From contig NC_045432.1 of NCBI RefSeq assembly GCF_902635505.1, positions 72,857,823 through 72,921,822 of the forward strand: 64,000 nt of DNA, given 5' to 3'. Origin of the DNA: Sarcophilus harrisii. Taxonomy: Eukaryota > Chordata > Mammalia > Dasyuromorphia > Dasyuridae. How positions within the stretch are numbered: position 1 is the first letter of the stretch; every line of letters starts with the position of its first letter. Both the position numbers and the translations under genes were made by a program. Of this stretch, positions 47,640-61,826 are shown in pieces. The notes beneath the pieces are model-generated. The model did no database searches. It was given only the letters and a program-made list of their open reading frames with translations, and had not been told where the DNA came from.

Positions 47640-47690
<51 letters not shown>
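47531..47690 (+). repeat. Young marsupial SINE with 47-base poly(A) tail
   Basis: The 5'-truncated element starts TTAGAGCACCAGCCCTGAAG and runs through GACCTGAGTTCAAATGGGG and GTGTGACCCTGGGCAAATC to GCCTCAGC. It is followed by an unbroken run of 47 A (47644-47690). The pure tail and close match to the family text suggest recent insertion. Confidence 0.93.
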
Positions 47691-47692
<2 letters not shown>

Positions 47693-47814
47693 ATACTTCT
47701 TTATGTGTTTTCTCCTCAGTTAAAATGTGACCTTCTTGAGCATACACAATATCTTGGTTTCTGTGAGTACATAGCTAATGGAGGGGGGCTTTAAAACTTA
47801 TCTAATTTATTTTA

Positions 47815-48990
47815 TCATTTTAAAATTATTCATATACTTTATATAATAAGTTTATATTTATTAATTTATTCTATTTTAATTTTTTATTAATTTTAATTTT
47901 ATTTTTATTGTTTTAATTATTTTAATTGAATTGAATTTTATTTTTATTGTTTTAATTATTTTAATTGATTTTTATTTATTTTAATTTTGTTTCTATTGTT
48001 CTATTTTAATTGATTTTCATCTATTTTAATTTTTTATTGTTTTATTTTAATTGATTTTTATTTTATTTTTATTGTTTTAATTATTTTAACTGAATTTTAT
48101 TTCAATTGTTTTTATTGTTTTATTTTAATTTGATTTTTATTTATTGTAATTTTCTTATTGTTTTATTTTAATTGATTTTTATTTATTTTATTTTTATTTT
48201 AATTATTTTAATTGAATTTTATTTATTTTAATTTTGTTTTTGTTTTATTTTAATTGTTTTTTGTTAATTTTATTTTTGTTTTAATTATTTTAATTGAATT
48301 TTCTTTATTTTTATTGTTCTACTTATTTTAATTGATTTTTATTTATTTTAATTTTGTTTTTGTTTTATTTTGATTGATTTATATTTAATTTTATTTTATT
48401 TTTGTGTTAATTATTTTAATTGATTCTTATTTATTTTTTTATTGTTTAATTTTAATTGATTTTTATTTATTCTAATTTTATTTTTATTGTTTTAATTATT
48501 TAAATTGAATTTTATTTATTTCAATTTTGTTTTTATTGTTTTATTTTAATTGCTTTTATTTATGTTAATTTTATTTTTGTTTTATTTATTTTAATTGAAT
48601 TTCATTTTATTTTTATTGTTTTAATTATTTTAATTGATTTTTATTTTAATTCTGTTTTTATTGTTTTCTTTTGATTTTTATTTATTGTATTTTTGTTGTC
48701 TTTTAATTGAATTTTATTTTTATTGTTGTATTTTAATTGATTTTCATTGATTTTAATTGTTTTAATTGATTTTTATTTATTTAGATTTTATTTTTATTGT
48801 TTTAATTCTTTTAATCTATTTAATTTTTATTGTTTTATCTTTTAATGGATTCTTATTTAAATTTAATTTTATTAATTTATTTTTATTACTATTTAATCAG
48901 TGAATGCTAAACTTATTAATATATAATTATTACATATTTTATTAGATAATTATATGTAAAGTATAAAAATAAATGTAATTATATGTAATT
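47815..48990. repeat. AT-only degenerate tandem array
   Basis: Nearly 1.2 kb is built from variants of ATTTTAATTGATTTTTATTTATTTTAATTTTATTTTTATTG. C is almost absent from the plus strand and G is rare, mostly in TTGA, TTGT and ATTG. The units vary in length, so this is an irregular minisatellite, not a microsatellite. No coding frame is possible. Confidence 0.93.
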
Positions 48991-49524
48991 AATAAAACCT
49001 TTTAAATTATACTTCTCCCCTGCCCCCCACCTTGTGAAGGCTCCAAAAGACGAGTTAAAAGCAAAAAATATGAAATGAATCACAACAAGATTTCCATCAC
49101 AATGCATACATAACGTTTATTTCTTGCCAGATATCATATTAAGTATAGAAGAAAGTGTAATAATCGTAAAGGCAAGGAAAAATTCACTAGTTACCCTATA
49201 AGCAATTTACAGAAAATGAAGAGGGGTGGGGAGAGGGAGGGAAGGAGGTGAAATGAGGCAGAAGCCTAATATATGATAAATGGTCTGCAACATTCACAAG
49301 CTTTCTTCGTTAACGCTTTTGCTGTTAACACCTTTCTTTATTTTCCTTTCGTGAATCATCACCTTCTTCAGATAAGCACAGGATGAGGGATGCTTGGGTA
49401 ACATAGGGTAAAGAGATGGAAGCAGCCTAAGAGACTGAACAACTAAGCAAAGAAAGACTTTTAAAGGCGAAACAATAAACTCTGGAAGCACTCGATTCTG
49501 TTGCTGGGAAGGGACGCCCCATCC

Positions 49525-51444
<1,920 letters not shown>

Positions 51445-51960
51445 ATTGGTCAGTGGGCCCTCTGACCGTAGGCACAAGCTCAGCGATACGTCTGCCTGCA
51501 CGTGAAGGCGATAGCGACCACGATGCGAACAAGACGCTAGCCTCACTGAGCAAACGACGCTAAGGTGAACGAGGCGCGCGCTACTGTTTCCCGAACGTTA
51601 CCCAGGGCGCAGGCGCTAAGCAACGGCGGTGACGTCGGGTGGGGAGGGGGTGAGAACGCAGAGCGGGTCGGGGAGTAGGGCGCCAACGGAGGTCTAAGCG
51701 TGCGGCGGCGCAGTCCAACTCACCTTTTACGCTGGGTGCTGGGCGTGCCCGCTGTTACTGTTACACTGTTGCTGCTGCTGCCGTTGTTCCCGCTGTTGGT
51801 GTCGGAGTTACTGGAGGAGATAGTGGGAGCTAGGGCAGGTTCAGGAGAGGCGGAGCTGAAGCCAGCAGGCACCTTCTAGCGCAGCGGGGGTCCCCGGAAT
51901 ATTTTCGCCTTTCCACTTGCCGAGCTGGCGAGCCTCCCCCAGCTCGGGTGCCCCTGGACA

Positions 51961-53569
51961 CTAGGCTGGGGGGGGGGGGGGGCGAGGCCCTGCCTGGGAC
52001 AGACTTATCTGCCACCCCTCCTCCCATGAACCTTCCTGCCCACCCCCATTTCTGTCAGCATCCAGGAGCCATTTTGGTTCCCGGCAGGTTTAAGGCCAGC
52101 TCCACACTCTCCCTAGTCCCCCTTCCTCCTGCCCCCATCGTCTTCTAAAAGCCCTTCACATAGGACAGAGGGTTCCGGATTCTGAGCTGGAAGGGACCTC
52201 AGACACCACCCCTACATAGTCCAACCTCCTCCTTACATAGAAGAGGCAACTGAGGTCCCCAGAGACCTGATGACGCCCCCAAAGCTCACGTACTGCCTGT
52301 GCCCCCGTCCCGAGCTCCCGAGCCACTCTAGTGCCCCGGCCCCTGCACCGCCACCCCTCGCCCCCAACTCCTCTCCTATTTCCTCAACATACAAAGCTTC
52401 CAGGCACCCTACAGTCCCCCATGCACAATCCACATCCTAGCCCAAGCCACATCTTCCATAATCCTGTCAGCCAGCATGGAGACCTCCAGCGAGGAAGAAC
52501 CTGCTTACTCAGAGACAAGCCCAGTACACTTGGAGGCAGCTCAGACCGGGGAGCTTTTTCCTGGCTTCTCTGCAGCTTCCTCCATCCCGGTTTGGCACAA
52601 CTACTCTCGACTCCCAGCGAGTCTTCCTTTAGCTAAACTCCCCAGGTCCCCTTCGCTATCCTGGAGGCCTCTTGCACGGACACTATCCGGCCTCTCGTGG
52701 TCTTTCCTAGAACTGAACTACACTACTCAGGATGAGGTCTGCTGAGAGCAGAGGACTCTTGCCTTCCCATTGCTAGAAACCATCTCTCTTTTAATACAAA
52801 TCTAGACCCCTCTGGCATTTATAGCTGGGATGGGGGTGCTTTGTCCCTGTAGAAATTTTAAAAGCATGGCTGCAAAGCAACAATTAAGAAACCCCATTAA
52901 ATTCTCAAAACTTTTCTTTAAAAGTAGGACCTGTGATTTCATCCCTGTAGGCAACTTCTGATCCCAAACACAGTTTATCTCTAATAGCCTAAGAGACTCT
53001 GAAGAGCCCTAAAAAGTTTAAAGGATTTGCCAGTGATCACAGAGCTAGCAAGTTTTGAGAATCAGGACTTGAACACAGATTTCCTAGGCTCTGAGCCCTT
53101 GAAAACTCTGTCCACCAACCTGTTATTTGCAAGGATGATTATAATTCGTGAAAAGCATACGCTTCCAGGTGACCCACTACTTCTGCACCCCCAAATGAGC
53201 TCCTCACTGAACTGTCCCTGGATGGAAGTGATCTCACAGGATCTCTCTGCTAGGCAAAATCTGGCTTCAAACTGGGTAGTACAGTAGGGAGCCTGGGAGC
53301 TAGGATGCGGGAGATGGGGCTCCCCATCCACAAACCACACATCTACACACTTGGGATTTCAGTCACAGTGTCACAGCTTCTTAACCTACTGTCTAGGAAC
53401 TGGGAAAAAAAAAACTATGGGTAACTGTATTTCAATATAATTGGTTTCCTTTGTAATACCCCATCTTTTTTGGTAAGCATTTAAAAACCTTTTTCTGAAA
53501 AGAGGCCCATATACCTTACCACGTGGCCAAAGGGATCTGAGACCAAAAGTCTGCTCTTGTCACATGCTG
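51961..53569. other. Intergenic, old SINE relics
   Basis: A G18 run lies at about 51970. 52165-52330 is an inverted CORE-SINE (TGAGCTGGAAGGGACCTCAGAC). 52940-53110 is an inverted MIR-like relic (GGATTTGCCAGTGATCACAGAGCTAGCAAG). Open frames at 52331-52745 and 53027-53340 show no domain. Confidence 0.55.
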
Positions 53570-54140
53570 GCTTACCAACTTGCCATTCCTCAGCAATTGA
53601 ACTCCACGGAGGAAAAGATCCTAAATGTACAAAGATACTTATGGCAGTTTTTTTTGGTGTGTGCCCACAAACTGCAAGCTAAAGGGGCAGCCACCTACTG
53701 AGGAAGGTTGAACAAATGGTATATGAATGTAATGGAATACTATTGTGTCTAAGAAATGATGAAAGGGATGGCATCAGAGGGATCTGGGAAGTCGTATGAA
53801 CTACTGATGCGCAGTGACATGCGTAAATAGGAGAACTATTTAAAATAGATCAACACTGGAAGAATGAACATTTTGAATGAATTCATGACTGACCCGACCG
53901 TGATTCTAGAGCACCTGTGACAAAGTAGGCTACCCACCCACTTCCTGAGAGAGGTGATTGGCTGAAAATGCAGAATGGGACACACATTTTTGGACACAGA
54001 CAATATAGGAATCTGTTTTGCTTGATCGAATGTTTGTTAGGAGGGCTTTTTTTTTTCATCTTTTTAGGGGAGCCTTCAGGGGAAAAAATAAATGCTAGTT
54101 GAAAGACAATAAAATGTAATGAAAAATAAAAGCCTGATCG
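53570..54140 (+). mobile_element. Old L1, distal ORF2 and 3' end
   Basis: The plus strand contains GAATGTAATGGAATACTATTGTG (the MEYYC block), then AGAATGAACATTTTGAATGA and ATAGGAATCTGTTTTGCTTGA, which also occurs in the older L1 3' UTR at 20455. It ends near a poly(A)-signal-rich segment. The copy is decayed and 5' truncated. Confidence 0.75.
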
Positions 54141-57100
54141 CCATGCCGTGTGAGATTGTGAAATGAGATCAGGGAATGGGGTATTTCTTCTTCCACAAGG
54201 AAAGGAATAGCACCTGTTAAAAAAAAAAAAAATAAAACAAAAAAAAAAAAAAAACCTTAACACAATCATCCAAACTCAAGGTGGAAACCTTTCTATAACA
54301 GCACCACCCAGTGCCTATTGTAAAGAAGTTAAATTGAAAGGTAGAAATTTACCCCTGGGAAAGCTGTGACTACAATCAATAAGTATTTAGTAGGAGCGCC
54401 AACTAGATACCAGACACTGTGCTAAGCACTGGGGATTTAAAAGCAAAACAGTAGATTCCTAGATTGTCAGAGCTGGAAGAGAGCTTAGCAATTCCTGGAA
54501 TGAGGGACTGAATGATTGAGAAAATAATTCATGAATGAATGAATGCAAAACTTCTATTAAGCACTTACTATGTTCCAAGCATTGTGCTTTGGAAATATAA
54601 AAAGCAGAGCACTCCCTGCTTTTGTGTAACTCATATTTTAATCAGGGGAGACAACATGTAGAGGGGGTTTCGACAGTAGGGCAGATGGAAAGGACCGGTG
54701 ATGTTAGGGTGCAATGGCAAAGCAGGTGGTAATACACCTTCCTTAGTGCCATTTCTACTGATAAAACCACCTCCTTCGATGATGCTAAGCTTTTGTCTAA
54801 GGATTTGATGTTAAGGATTTGGTGATGAGAAGCTTTTTTAATGATAGTGGCAGGGAGTATCCCTCCACAGATGATGTATCCTGAGATGATGACTGGACTA
54901 TGTGTATGTGCTGGAAATAGGGTTAGTGATCTGGGGTGGGGGTGGCTCTTGGATGCAATCAGGGCCCTGTCTCCACGTGGGTCTGAGGGAAGGTTGAGGT
55001 CAAAATGATAATCTGAGGGACTGTGACGTTCCTAGAACATACTACCTCAGGTATACCAAGAAACTCCCTCAACAAGAAATGGGTCATTTGGTGGCTTGAC
55101 ATTTTAACTAAGCACCAGAGAGGTAGCATCACTGAGTAGCTAGAGCACTTACCTTAGAATCGACAAGTCCAGAGTACAAATACTGTTTCTGAATCAGTGA
55201 TTCACCTCCCAGAATTGTCAATTATAAGGTCAGTTCTAAAAGCCTGATTTTAATGGAGATTGGCAGTGGAATGTGAAATGGTAACCCAACAAATAGGCAG
55301 ATGCTTGCGGTAAAAGAGCTTTCGGTGGCGTCCCCAAATCATGGATCTGGAAGGCCAGATCTGGAAGGGCACCGAGAGCTGATTTCCTAGGTAAGTCTTT
55401 CCCCTTTAGTGCTGTAGTGAAGCCTGTGGTGGCAGAATAAAGTTGTTAAATGCGTGCAATGTAACAAGTGATTACAAAGGAAACCAATGATACCTACTTA
55501 CAGTTGTCACAACATTAAAAAAAAATCAAGGCCATAGACAATACGTTGGGAGCCCTTGATTCTAGTCCAAGTCATTCATTTTTAAAGAGAAAATGGGAGG
55601 GGGGGTGACTTTAGCCAAGGTTACAGAGCAAAGCTTATTTAAGTCTTATGGAAATTGAGCTTGAGCAAAAGCGGGAGTTAAGAGAACTTAATTTTCATCC
55701 ATTCAACATAGATTTTAGAGCCGGAAGGGGCCTCAGAGAGGACTTTTGTTTAAATCCCTCATTTTCTAGAGGGTATCTTTAAAAAGCATGGACTAAAACC
55801 AAGTCTCTTTTTCTCCCACCCAATCCCAGGTTCTTTCAGTCAGGTTGTTGAAATTGAAATTGAAACCCCTCCCTCCCTTCCTCCCTCCCTCCCTCCCTCC
55901 CTCCCAGACCTAGAGCAGCACTCTCATGACTCAGGACAAGCAGTTTAGCAGGACCCCCTTATTGTTTCCAGGACCACCCTGCCCTTCCCCTTTCTGAAGA
56001 CACCAAGTGTAAGTGTCCATTTCTGCAACTGCTTGCCACTGATCTGCCCTCTGGCCAGCAGTCACGATGCCCTCTGTCCCAGGGAAACCAGAATGGAATA
56101 TAAAAGACCATTCCTGCTGGCATTGAGGGGATCATGACTGTCAGCCACTGCTGCCTTCCTGTTTCTTCTTCCCTTTTGATAGAAACGGGACTAGAGTGAG
56201 AGCGAGCGCCTTCTTGCCCTCACTGTCCCCATTCTGGCAACCATTCTGCCCCCTCCTCCCCAACACCATCCTTCTTCCTTACAGGAAGGAGTCCAAGTGG
56301 TATGATCCGGCCTGGGACTGTTCTTCAGTTCAGTTCTGTAATCTAAGGGATGCTGAGCAAAGGATTTAACTGATATTTGTCTGATTAATTAGATTGAATT
56401 AAATGCCATTGTCCTTAGGCCACCTCACCAAACTGGATCTAGTCAAAGTCCTTGGCCCTCAGATGCAGCATCGCCAGTGTCTTTGTGTCCAATCTGCATC
56501 ACGTGCAGTGCTCCCCTGATGGAAGTACACAGGTATTTCTGGGGATCCTGTTGAAACTTGGGTGCTTTAATAGGGAACACAGCAATGCCAGAGTCCTCCT
56601 AGTAAAGCTGCCTGTGAGATGAGAGGCTGCAGATGTCGAATGTGGTGCTTGTGTGCTCGTGGCGGGCTGCTAGGTCAGCAGTGGTTGTTGAAATCTTCTT
56701 CTCCCAAGGAAGGGAGGAGGGAGTGACGAGAGAATGAAAGGCAACAATGACATTTTCGGAAACAGTGCTCGGCATCCCTGAATTGTGGATTTAGAGCCAG
56801 AACTTCGGGCGTCATCCACTCCAGAACTGAGAAACGATTTGCTCCACAAGTAAAAAGCAGCAGAACACTGGGAAACAGGACCCAGGTATTGTGACTCCAG
56901 ACCAACAGTTTTTGGCAAATAAGATTACCTTGTCTTATTTGCATGTCCTTTTATATGACAACATTTACAAAAAAGAAAGTTTTTAAAATGTCCCCCAACT
57001 ATTTATTCATTTACCCTCTAAACCCCCAAACCTGACTATTTCCTCTGGTGAACACTTCTTTCCAACCCTGATTGTCCCTTTGGGGTCCAATCAATTCAAG

Positions 57101-57180
57101 TAAGCCCAGCCTGGAAAGGCTGTGCTGCCTTCAGTGCCCAGCCTCTACCCCTAGTGTGGACATTAGGTCCCACAAGCGGC
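54141..57180. other. Intergenic, ancient repeats and simple tracts
   Basis: A-rich DNA lies at 54219-54254. 54370-54680 holds two decayed starts of an ancient repeat (AGACACTGTGCTAAGCACTGGGG and TTAAGCACTTACTATGTTCCAAGC). 55720-55830 is an inverted CORE-SINE fragment. 55862-55906 is a (CCTC)n polypyrimidine tract. No gene is seen. Confidence 0.55.
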
Positions 57181-57261
57181 ACCTCTTTCTAGATCTCAAT
57201 CAGCTTGAAGCCAACCCCGAGAAGTGATCCCAATGACAAATACTTGTTGTCTATCTACCTT

Positions 57262-57320
57262 CCCCCCCCCACCCCCCGACCCCCATGCTTCCCCTCCCCT
57301 CCCCCCTCCCCCCTCCCCCC
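57262..57320. repeat. C-rich tract
   Basis: Runs of 5 to 8 C separated by A, G or T make this almost pure C on the plus strand, giving a potential i-motif and a G-quadruplex on the other strand. It lies about 0.9 kb beyond the SLC25A53 stop codon. Confidence 0.9.
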
Positions 57321-58247
57321 ATGTAAGCTTCTTCAGGTCAAGAGACTATTTTCTTTCTCTTTGTATTCTCAGCCCCCAGCTCAATGGCTGATACCCAAAG
57401 CATGTTTGTCGAATGGGTCGATCTGTTTATCTCCGAGTAGGGATTGTTATATTGTCCAGGGTCTTCTTTTGAAACTGTGGGTTTTGCTCCCCTAGCTCCT
57501 TATTTGGACTTGTAGCAAGTAGAAAGGAAACTTGCAGTTTTTTCTCTCTTCCCAATGGTTTTCTTGAAAATCCTTGAGACCTCAGAGCACAGCCTTCTTT
57601 CCGGCAGCTCCCGAGAGTTGGGCCGAAGTCAAGGGCAGGGTGGGGATGAGGAAACTGACGCTGTGGCTAGAAGGGTGAAATGCTTCTATGACCCAATCGA
57701 TGCCGTGAAGCTTTGGTGAGAGCAGAAAGTGAACATGGGTGTTAATGTCACTCTTCCTTGGACTCTTCCTCTTTTACCTCTTCGTGGTAATGGGCCTGAA
57801 CTCTCGAAGACTCTTCCAAGGTCCTCCTCCGGGCTCCAAAGGCTTTGGGTAGGGACCCGGCAATAGACTCGCAGTCTGTTGTTCAAGCACCAGTCTAGCT
57901 GTGTTTGGGGAGGCCCATTACCAGGTTGGCAGCAGTGTGATTGATTGTTTCGGCCAGAGTAGATCTGAAAGGCCATCTACTGAGTTGCTGGGAATCTTCG
58001 TTCTGTGTTGGTGGTCCAAGGGGAGAGCACCCACAGTGGTGACTGAAGTGACATATTGAAATTACTATCTGACGATAAAATAATTTGATAATCTAATTGC
58101 TGGGAACTCATCTCCTGACTGAATGACTGCTCTTAGTTCTCTAAGACCAGAAGAAGCAAATGGACCCAGAGGTGAGTTCTTGGCCTATTGTAGACCCAGG
58201 CTATAAGAACACAGTCCTGAAACCCTCTGGGATGCCTCTGAGGCTAC
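57321..58247 (-). other. SLC25A53: Probable SLC25A53 3' UTR and flank
   Basis: Unique sequence follows the SLC25A53 stop on the minus strand. An L2-type tail lies at 57340-57425. I found no convincing poly(A) signal, so the transcript end is unknown. The 96-codon frame at 57686-57976 has no domain. Confidence 0.45.
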
Positions 58248-59168
58248 TCAGTCACTCTCCTCTACCTTGGGGCGGTTACTTTCCTGCAAGAAATCATGGA
58301 TAGCAGTGGTAAGTCCCCAGGTCACACAGGAACGTAGGATGACTAAAGAACCGCCTCGATAGAGCAGAGACAGCTTTCGTCCTCTATCCTCCCAAACGGC
58401 CTGAGCGGAAGCCCGCAGGCCGGGTGCTTCCTGCCAACCTACCTGTGACTGCATGTTGGCAACTAGGACACTGAGTGGGTAAAGCAGTAGACATGTGAGG
58501 GTCCCATTGACACTGCCAGACACGAGAGCCGGGACCCAGGAGGGCAAATCTTGTTCCATCAGGCTGTCTCGGATGGGATCTTTGAAAGAGAAGTAGAGAG
58601 CGCTTCCCAGACTGTTTCTCAGAAGGACAGGAAAGAAGCCTCGATAGTAGCCCATGGCTAGCCGTTCCCAGAAGCTGTAGGAGTTGAATTCCTGTAGAAT
58701 GCTGGAGGTGCTGGGGAAGCGGGCATCCTTCCTTCCATCTTGAAGCACATTCTGGACTCGTTCGAAGGGGGTCAACACTACAGCTTCCACTACCCCTGAT
58801 AGGGACCCAGCGACCCAGCGCTGCCACAGCCTGGAGTGTCCGGTGGGAGAGAGATATTGGAGCACGTTGTTGTGGGTGCCGAAGAGCAGGGTCCCCTGCA
58901 GGGTCTTGGCCAGAAGGGGTGGGTAGATTCCTCGGTAGAAGCGGCAAGGGCCCTCCTGGTGCAGCTGATTGACGGCCTGCGGCACAGACACGGCATGGAT
59001 CTGCTGGCGGAACACGAGCTTGTAGATGGGAAAGGTCACAAATGTCGACAGGAAGCTGGAGATGGCTCCGAGGGTGTAGCTTTGAGAGTGCCAACGGTTG
59101 TCTTCTGAGCTCTTTTCTGTTTTGACTTCTTCCGGTTCTTCGTGGGAAACCTCAGGCTGCTCCTCCAT
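58248..59168 (-). CDS. SLC25A53: SLC25A53, mitochondrial carrier family protein
   Basis: Members of the SLC25 family exchange metabolites across the mitochondrial inner membrane; this one is an orphan whose substrate I do not know. The frame encodes 306 residues against 307 in human as I recall it, with close similarity throughout. The three-repeat carrier layout is visible from odd-numbered helix motifs: FPIYKLVFRQQ, TPFERVQNVLQ and YPLSVLVANMQS. These are degenerate versions of PX[DE]XX[KR], most intact in the second repeat, as is usual for this member. FYRGIYPPLL and YYRGFFPVLLRNSLG mark the even-numbered parts. The acidic N-terminus MEEQPEVSHEEPEEVKTE precedes the first helix. The ATG at 59168 is the first in frame; a splice acceptor at 59200 places it 31 bases into the exon. 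No disruption is seen. Confidence 0.96.
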   Translation of the reverse strand: MEEQPEVSHEEPEEVKTEKSSEDNRWHSQSYTLGAISSFLSTFVTFPIYKLVFRQQIHAVSVPQAVNQLHQEGPCRFYRGIYPPLLAKTLQGTLLFGTHNNVLQYLSPTGHSRLWQRWVAGSLSGVVEAVVLTPFERVQNVLQDGRKDARFPSTSSILQEFNSYSFWERLAMGYYRGFFPVLLRNSLGSALYFSFKDPIRDSLMEQDLPSWVPALVSGSVNGTLTCLLLYPLSVLVANMQSQVGWQEAPGLRASAQAVWEDRGRKLSLLYRGGSLVILRSCVTWGLTTAIHDFLQESNRPKVEESD

Positions 59169-60340
59169 GCTGGTAACCACAGGCTTGGGCTGGAGATAAC
59201 TGACAAAGAGGGAAAAAGAAAGTTGAGTCGGATTGGCCGTTAAATGGTTTGGCTACAGACAAAGCTCCTGAACTTTAAGAGATGCTGAATCTCCAAGAGA
59301 ACCCGTGAAACTGTAAGCAAGACAGAAAAGAGAGTTTGTTAGGTTTTCTAATAGGATGTCAGCGTTTCAAAAAGAATCATGAGCCTTCATCTTTGTCCTT
59401 GCCTTTTCTTTGAAAACTTCAAATAAGTATAAGAAATCTCTAGTTTCTAAAAAGAAGGTCAAGCATGAGTGAGGAAAACGAGGGGGGAGCTCGGCAAGCT
59501 TTGGCGATCGAAATTGTTGCCCCAGGGAAACACCTTGAGGAGCCTCCTTTTCTGAGCTAACATTTCTAGCCATTTCCCTTCCCTTCCCTTCCCTTCCCTT
59601 GTGACACAGGTCCCTAGAGGCCAAAATGTATATCGCTCTTCCTACTGGTCTGCAGTGAGCAGAGGGAAGGGGAGGAAATAGACATTGCTATGGTGCCTAC
59701 CATGGACCAAACTCTGTTTAGCCATCGGAACTCTCTCCATTCTCCTTCGGACTCGGGTCTTTTGTGCGCCCCCTAGCAGCCACACAAGCTGCAAAGCTTT
59801 TTATTGTCTCACCCGCAGATCTTCCTTATTACATCATTGCCCTTCACTGAAGACGGGGCTGACCCTCAAACCATTAAACTCCATCCGCTGCTCTTCAAAT
59901 GTGGCCTCTTAATTAGTGCGCTAGCTGCATCTCAGGCCTTCAGACTGGAAGGCACCAGCCATCTACACAGTAGCCTGATTATAATGGATGTTCTGTCTCA
60001 CTTATGATAAGTCACTCTCCTACCCTCTGTAGAACGAGCTTCTTTGCTTTAATGGAACCACTTAGAACTCTTAATGTGTTCTATTTTCTTTCAATAGCTC
60101 TCAAACCAACGCCTTGTGTGCCCCCGAGCCAGGGTGAAAAAGCCAGAGTGGACCCCTGAGCACGTATAACTGTTGTGAGTAGGACTCTGTACTAATGGGC
60201 TCCTCGAACAAGCCACAGATTGCTAGAAATAACTGGGGAGCAGGGAACTCCAACCCGAGACTGGGTGTTCCCAGATTCCTGAAGATGACTGTAGGTCCAT
60301 GTTCTAAGTTGGCTTTTAGCAGAAACAAAGGATGGAGGGA

Positions 60341-60530
60341 TGCCTCTGGTCCAATGGAAAGAGCTTAGATGGAGAGTCAGAAGACCTAGACAGTAAACCT
60401 AGCGCTCCGACTCGCAACTTGTGGAACCTTGGACAGATAATTTCAGCCCTCTGAACTCAGGTTCTCCTCTGTAAAATGAGAGGGCTGGCTTCGATGACCT
60501 TTGAAGTCCCTTGCAACTTGAAATCCATGA
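60341..60530 (+). repeat. CORE-SINE (Mar1-like)
   Basis: The blocks CAATGGAAAGAGCTTAGATGGAGAGTCAGAAGACC, CTCCTCTGTAAAATGAGAGGGCTGG and GATGACCTTTGAAGTCCCTTGCAA are in the element's order. Confidence 0.85.
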
Positions 60531-61211
60531 AGCTACCAGCACCGACTGAAAAAGATAAGAAATCCAACTTCCTTCATCCCAACTTCAGACCCTCACCCCA
60601 AAGGGGACCCCAAAGGGGAAGGCAAGGAGCCACTCCGTTCTCGCTGAGGGCTCTCGGCCAGTCTCTGATCTCCCAAACCCGAGGAGTCAAGAACAATAGG
60701 TCCAGCAGTCTAGGGGCTGGTTTAAGCCCTCCCCCCTCCCTCCTTCCCCAAGAAAAGGCATCCTCAGCTGCTTCCTTTGGGAAAGGCGCAAGTGCCACGC
60801 CTCTGCAGTTTTCCAGACAAAGGCCAACTCACCTTCCCTGGGAGAGCCAAACCAGGGCAGGGCAGCCAACTCTCCATCAGCCCACCCACCTCCCAGTTGG
60901 GTTCCCCCCACCCTCCTTTTAGGAAGAGAAGCCCCTCCTCCTGCGCTAGGAAACCCAGGGCCAGCCACGGGGGAAAAGGGGGGCAAAAAGTTCCATACCA
61001 GACAAAGAGAAAAGCAGAAGCTCTTTGTACTTGGGGGCCAGGAAACTGAGACAACAGGCGCTGTGGTTTGGCTTTTTGCTTCCTCCTCCCCTCCCCCAAG
61101 CTAGTGCAGGTTGGGAGCAGGGGAGGAAGGAGTCTAGAAAGAGAACTCTTTTTTTTTTTTTTTTTCCGAAAAGCAATTCTGATTGCCGGATCTCTGCTAC
61201 TTTTTAAAGTG

Positions 61212-61700
61212 AGGGAGATGAAGGATGGGGACGGGAATGAGGGTAATTGAGATGATGGAGATGATGGAGATGGGAAGGAGATGGAGATGATGGAGATGGG
61301 GGGGGGAGAAGATGGCGGAGTAGGGAAGGTGACGACGTGAGGGCTGAGTGGGGATGGAGAAGGCAGAGCGGATGGGGATGGGGGATGGGTTAACGGTAGA
61401 GATGAGAAATTGGGGTGTGGTGGGTGAGGGTGGTTGAATGGAGGTGCGGATAAGTGGGGGATGGTGGGCTCGGGCGAGGAGGGGTGGGGGTGGGGATGGA
61501 GAAGGCGGGGGTGGGGATAGGTGGAGGTGGAGAATATTGATGTGGGGATGGAGATGTCGGGGGCGGATGGGGAGGGGCAGGGCAGCGAATGGGGGGCAGG
61601 AGATGGAAATGGCAGAGTGGGGATGGGGATGTCAAGCTGAGGGGGGATGGGAATGAGGCGGGGGATGATTGCAGAGGAAGATGGGGGAGATATGAGGTGA
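61212..61700. repeat. Irregular G-rich GATGGGGATG repeats
   Basis: The plus strand is built of GATGGAGATGGGGATG-like units with no fixed period. It shares words with the ordered minisatellite at 62056-62660 and is probably related by local duplication and decay. Confidence 0.85.
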
Positions 61701-61823
61701 GCTGTTATTAGCCCGAGGTCCCAACCGATGGGCCGGGAGGCTTGGATAGGGAGAACCCAGGCTAACACCTAAGTCTCTGGGAAGCCCTCACGGGGCGGAG
61801 GGAGGAGGGAGGAGGGAGGGGCG

Positions 61824-61826
<3 letters not shown>

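Noticed and set aside
60764-61768. Minus-strand 334-codon Pro/Ser/His-rich frame
   Set aside because: It is generated by the G-rich GATGGGGATG repeats read in reverse. There is no domain, it covers intronic repeats, and no splice signals frame it.
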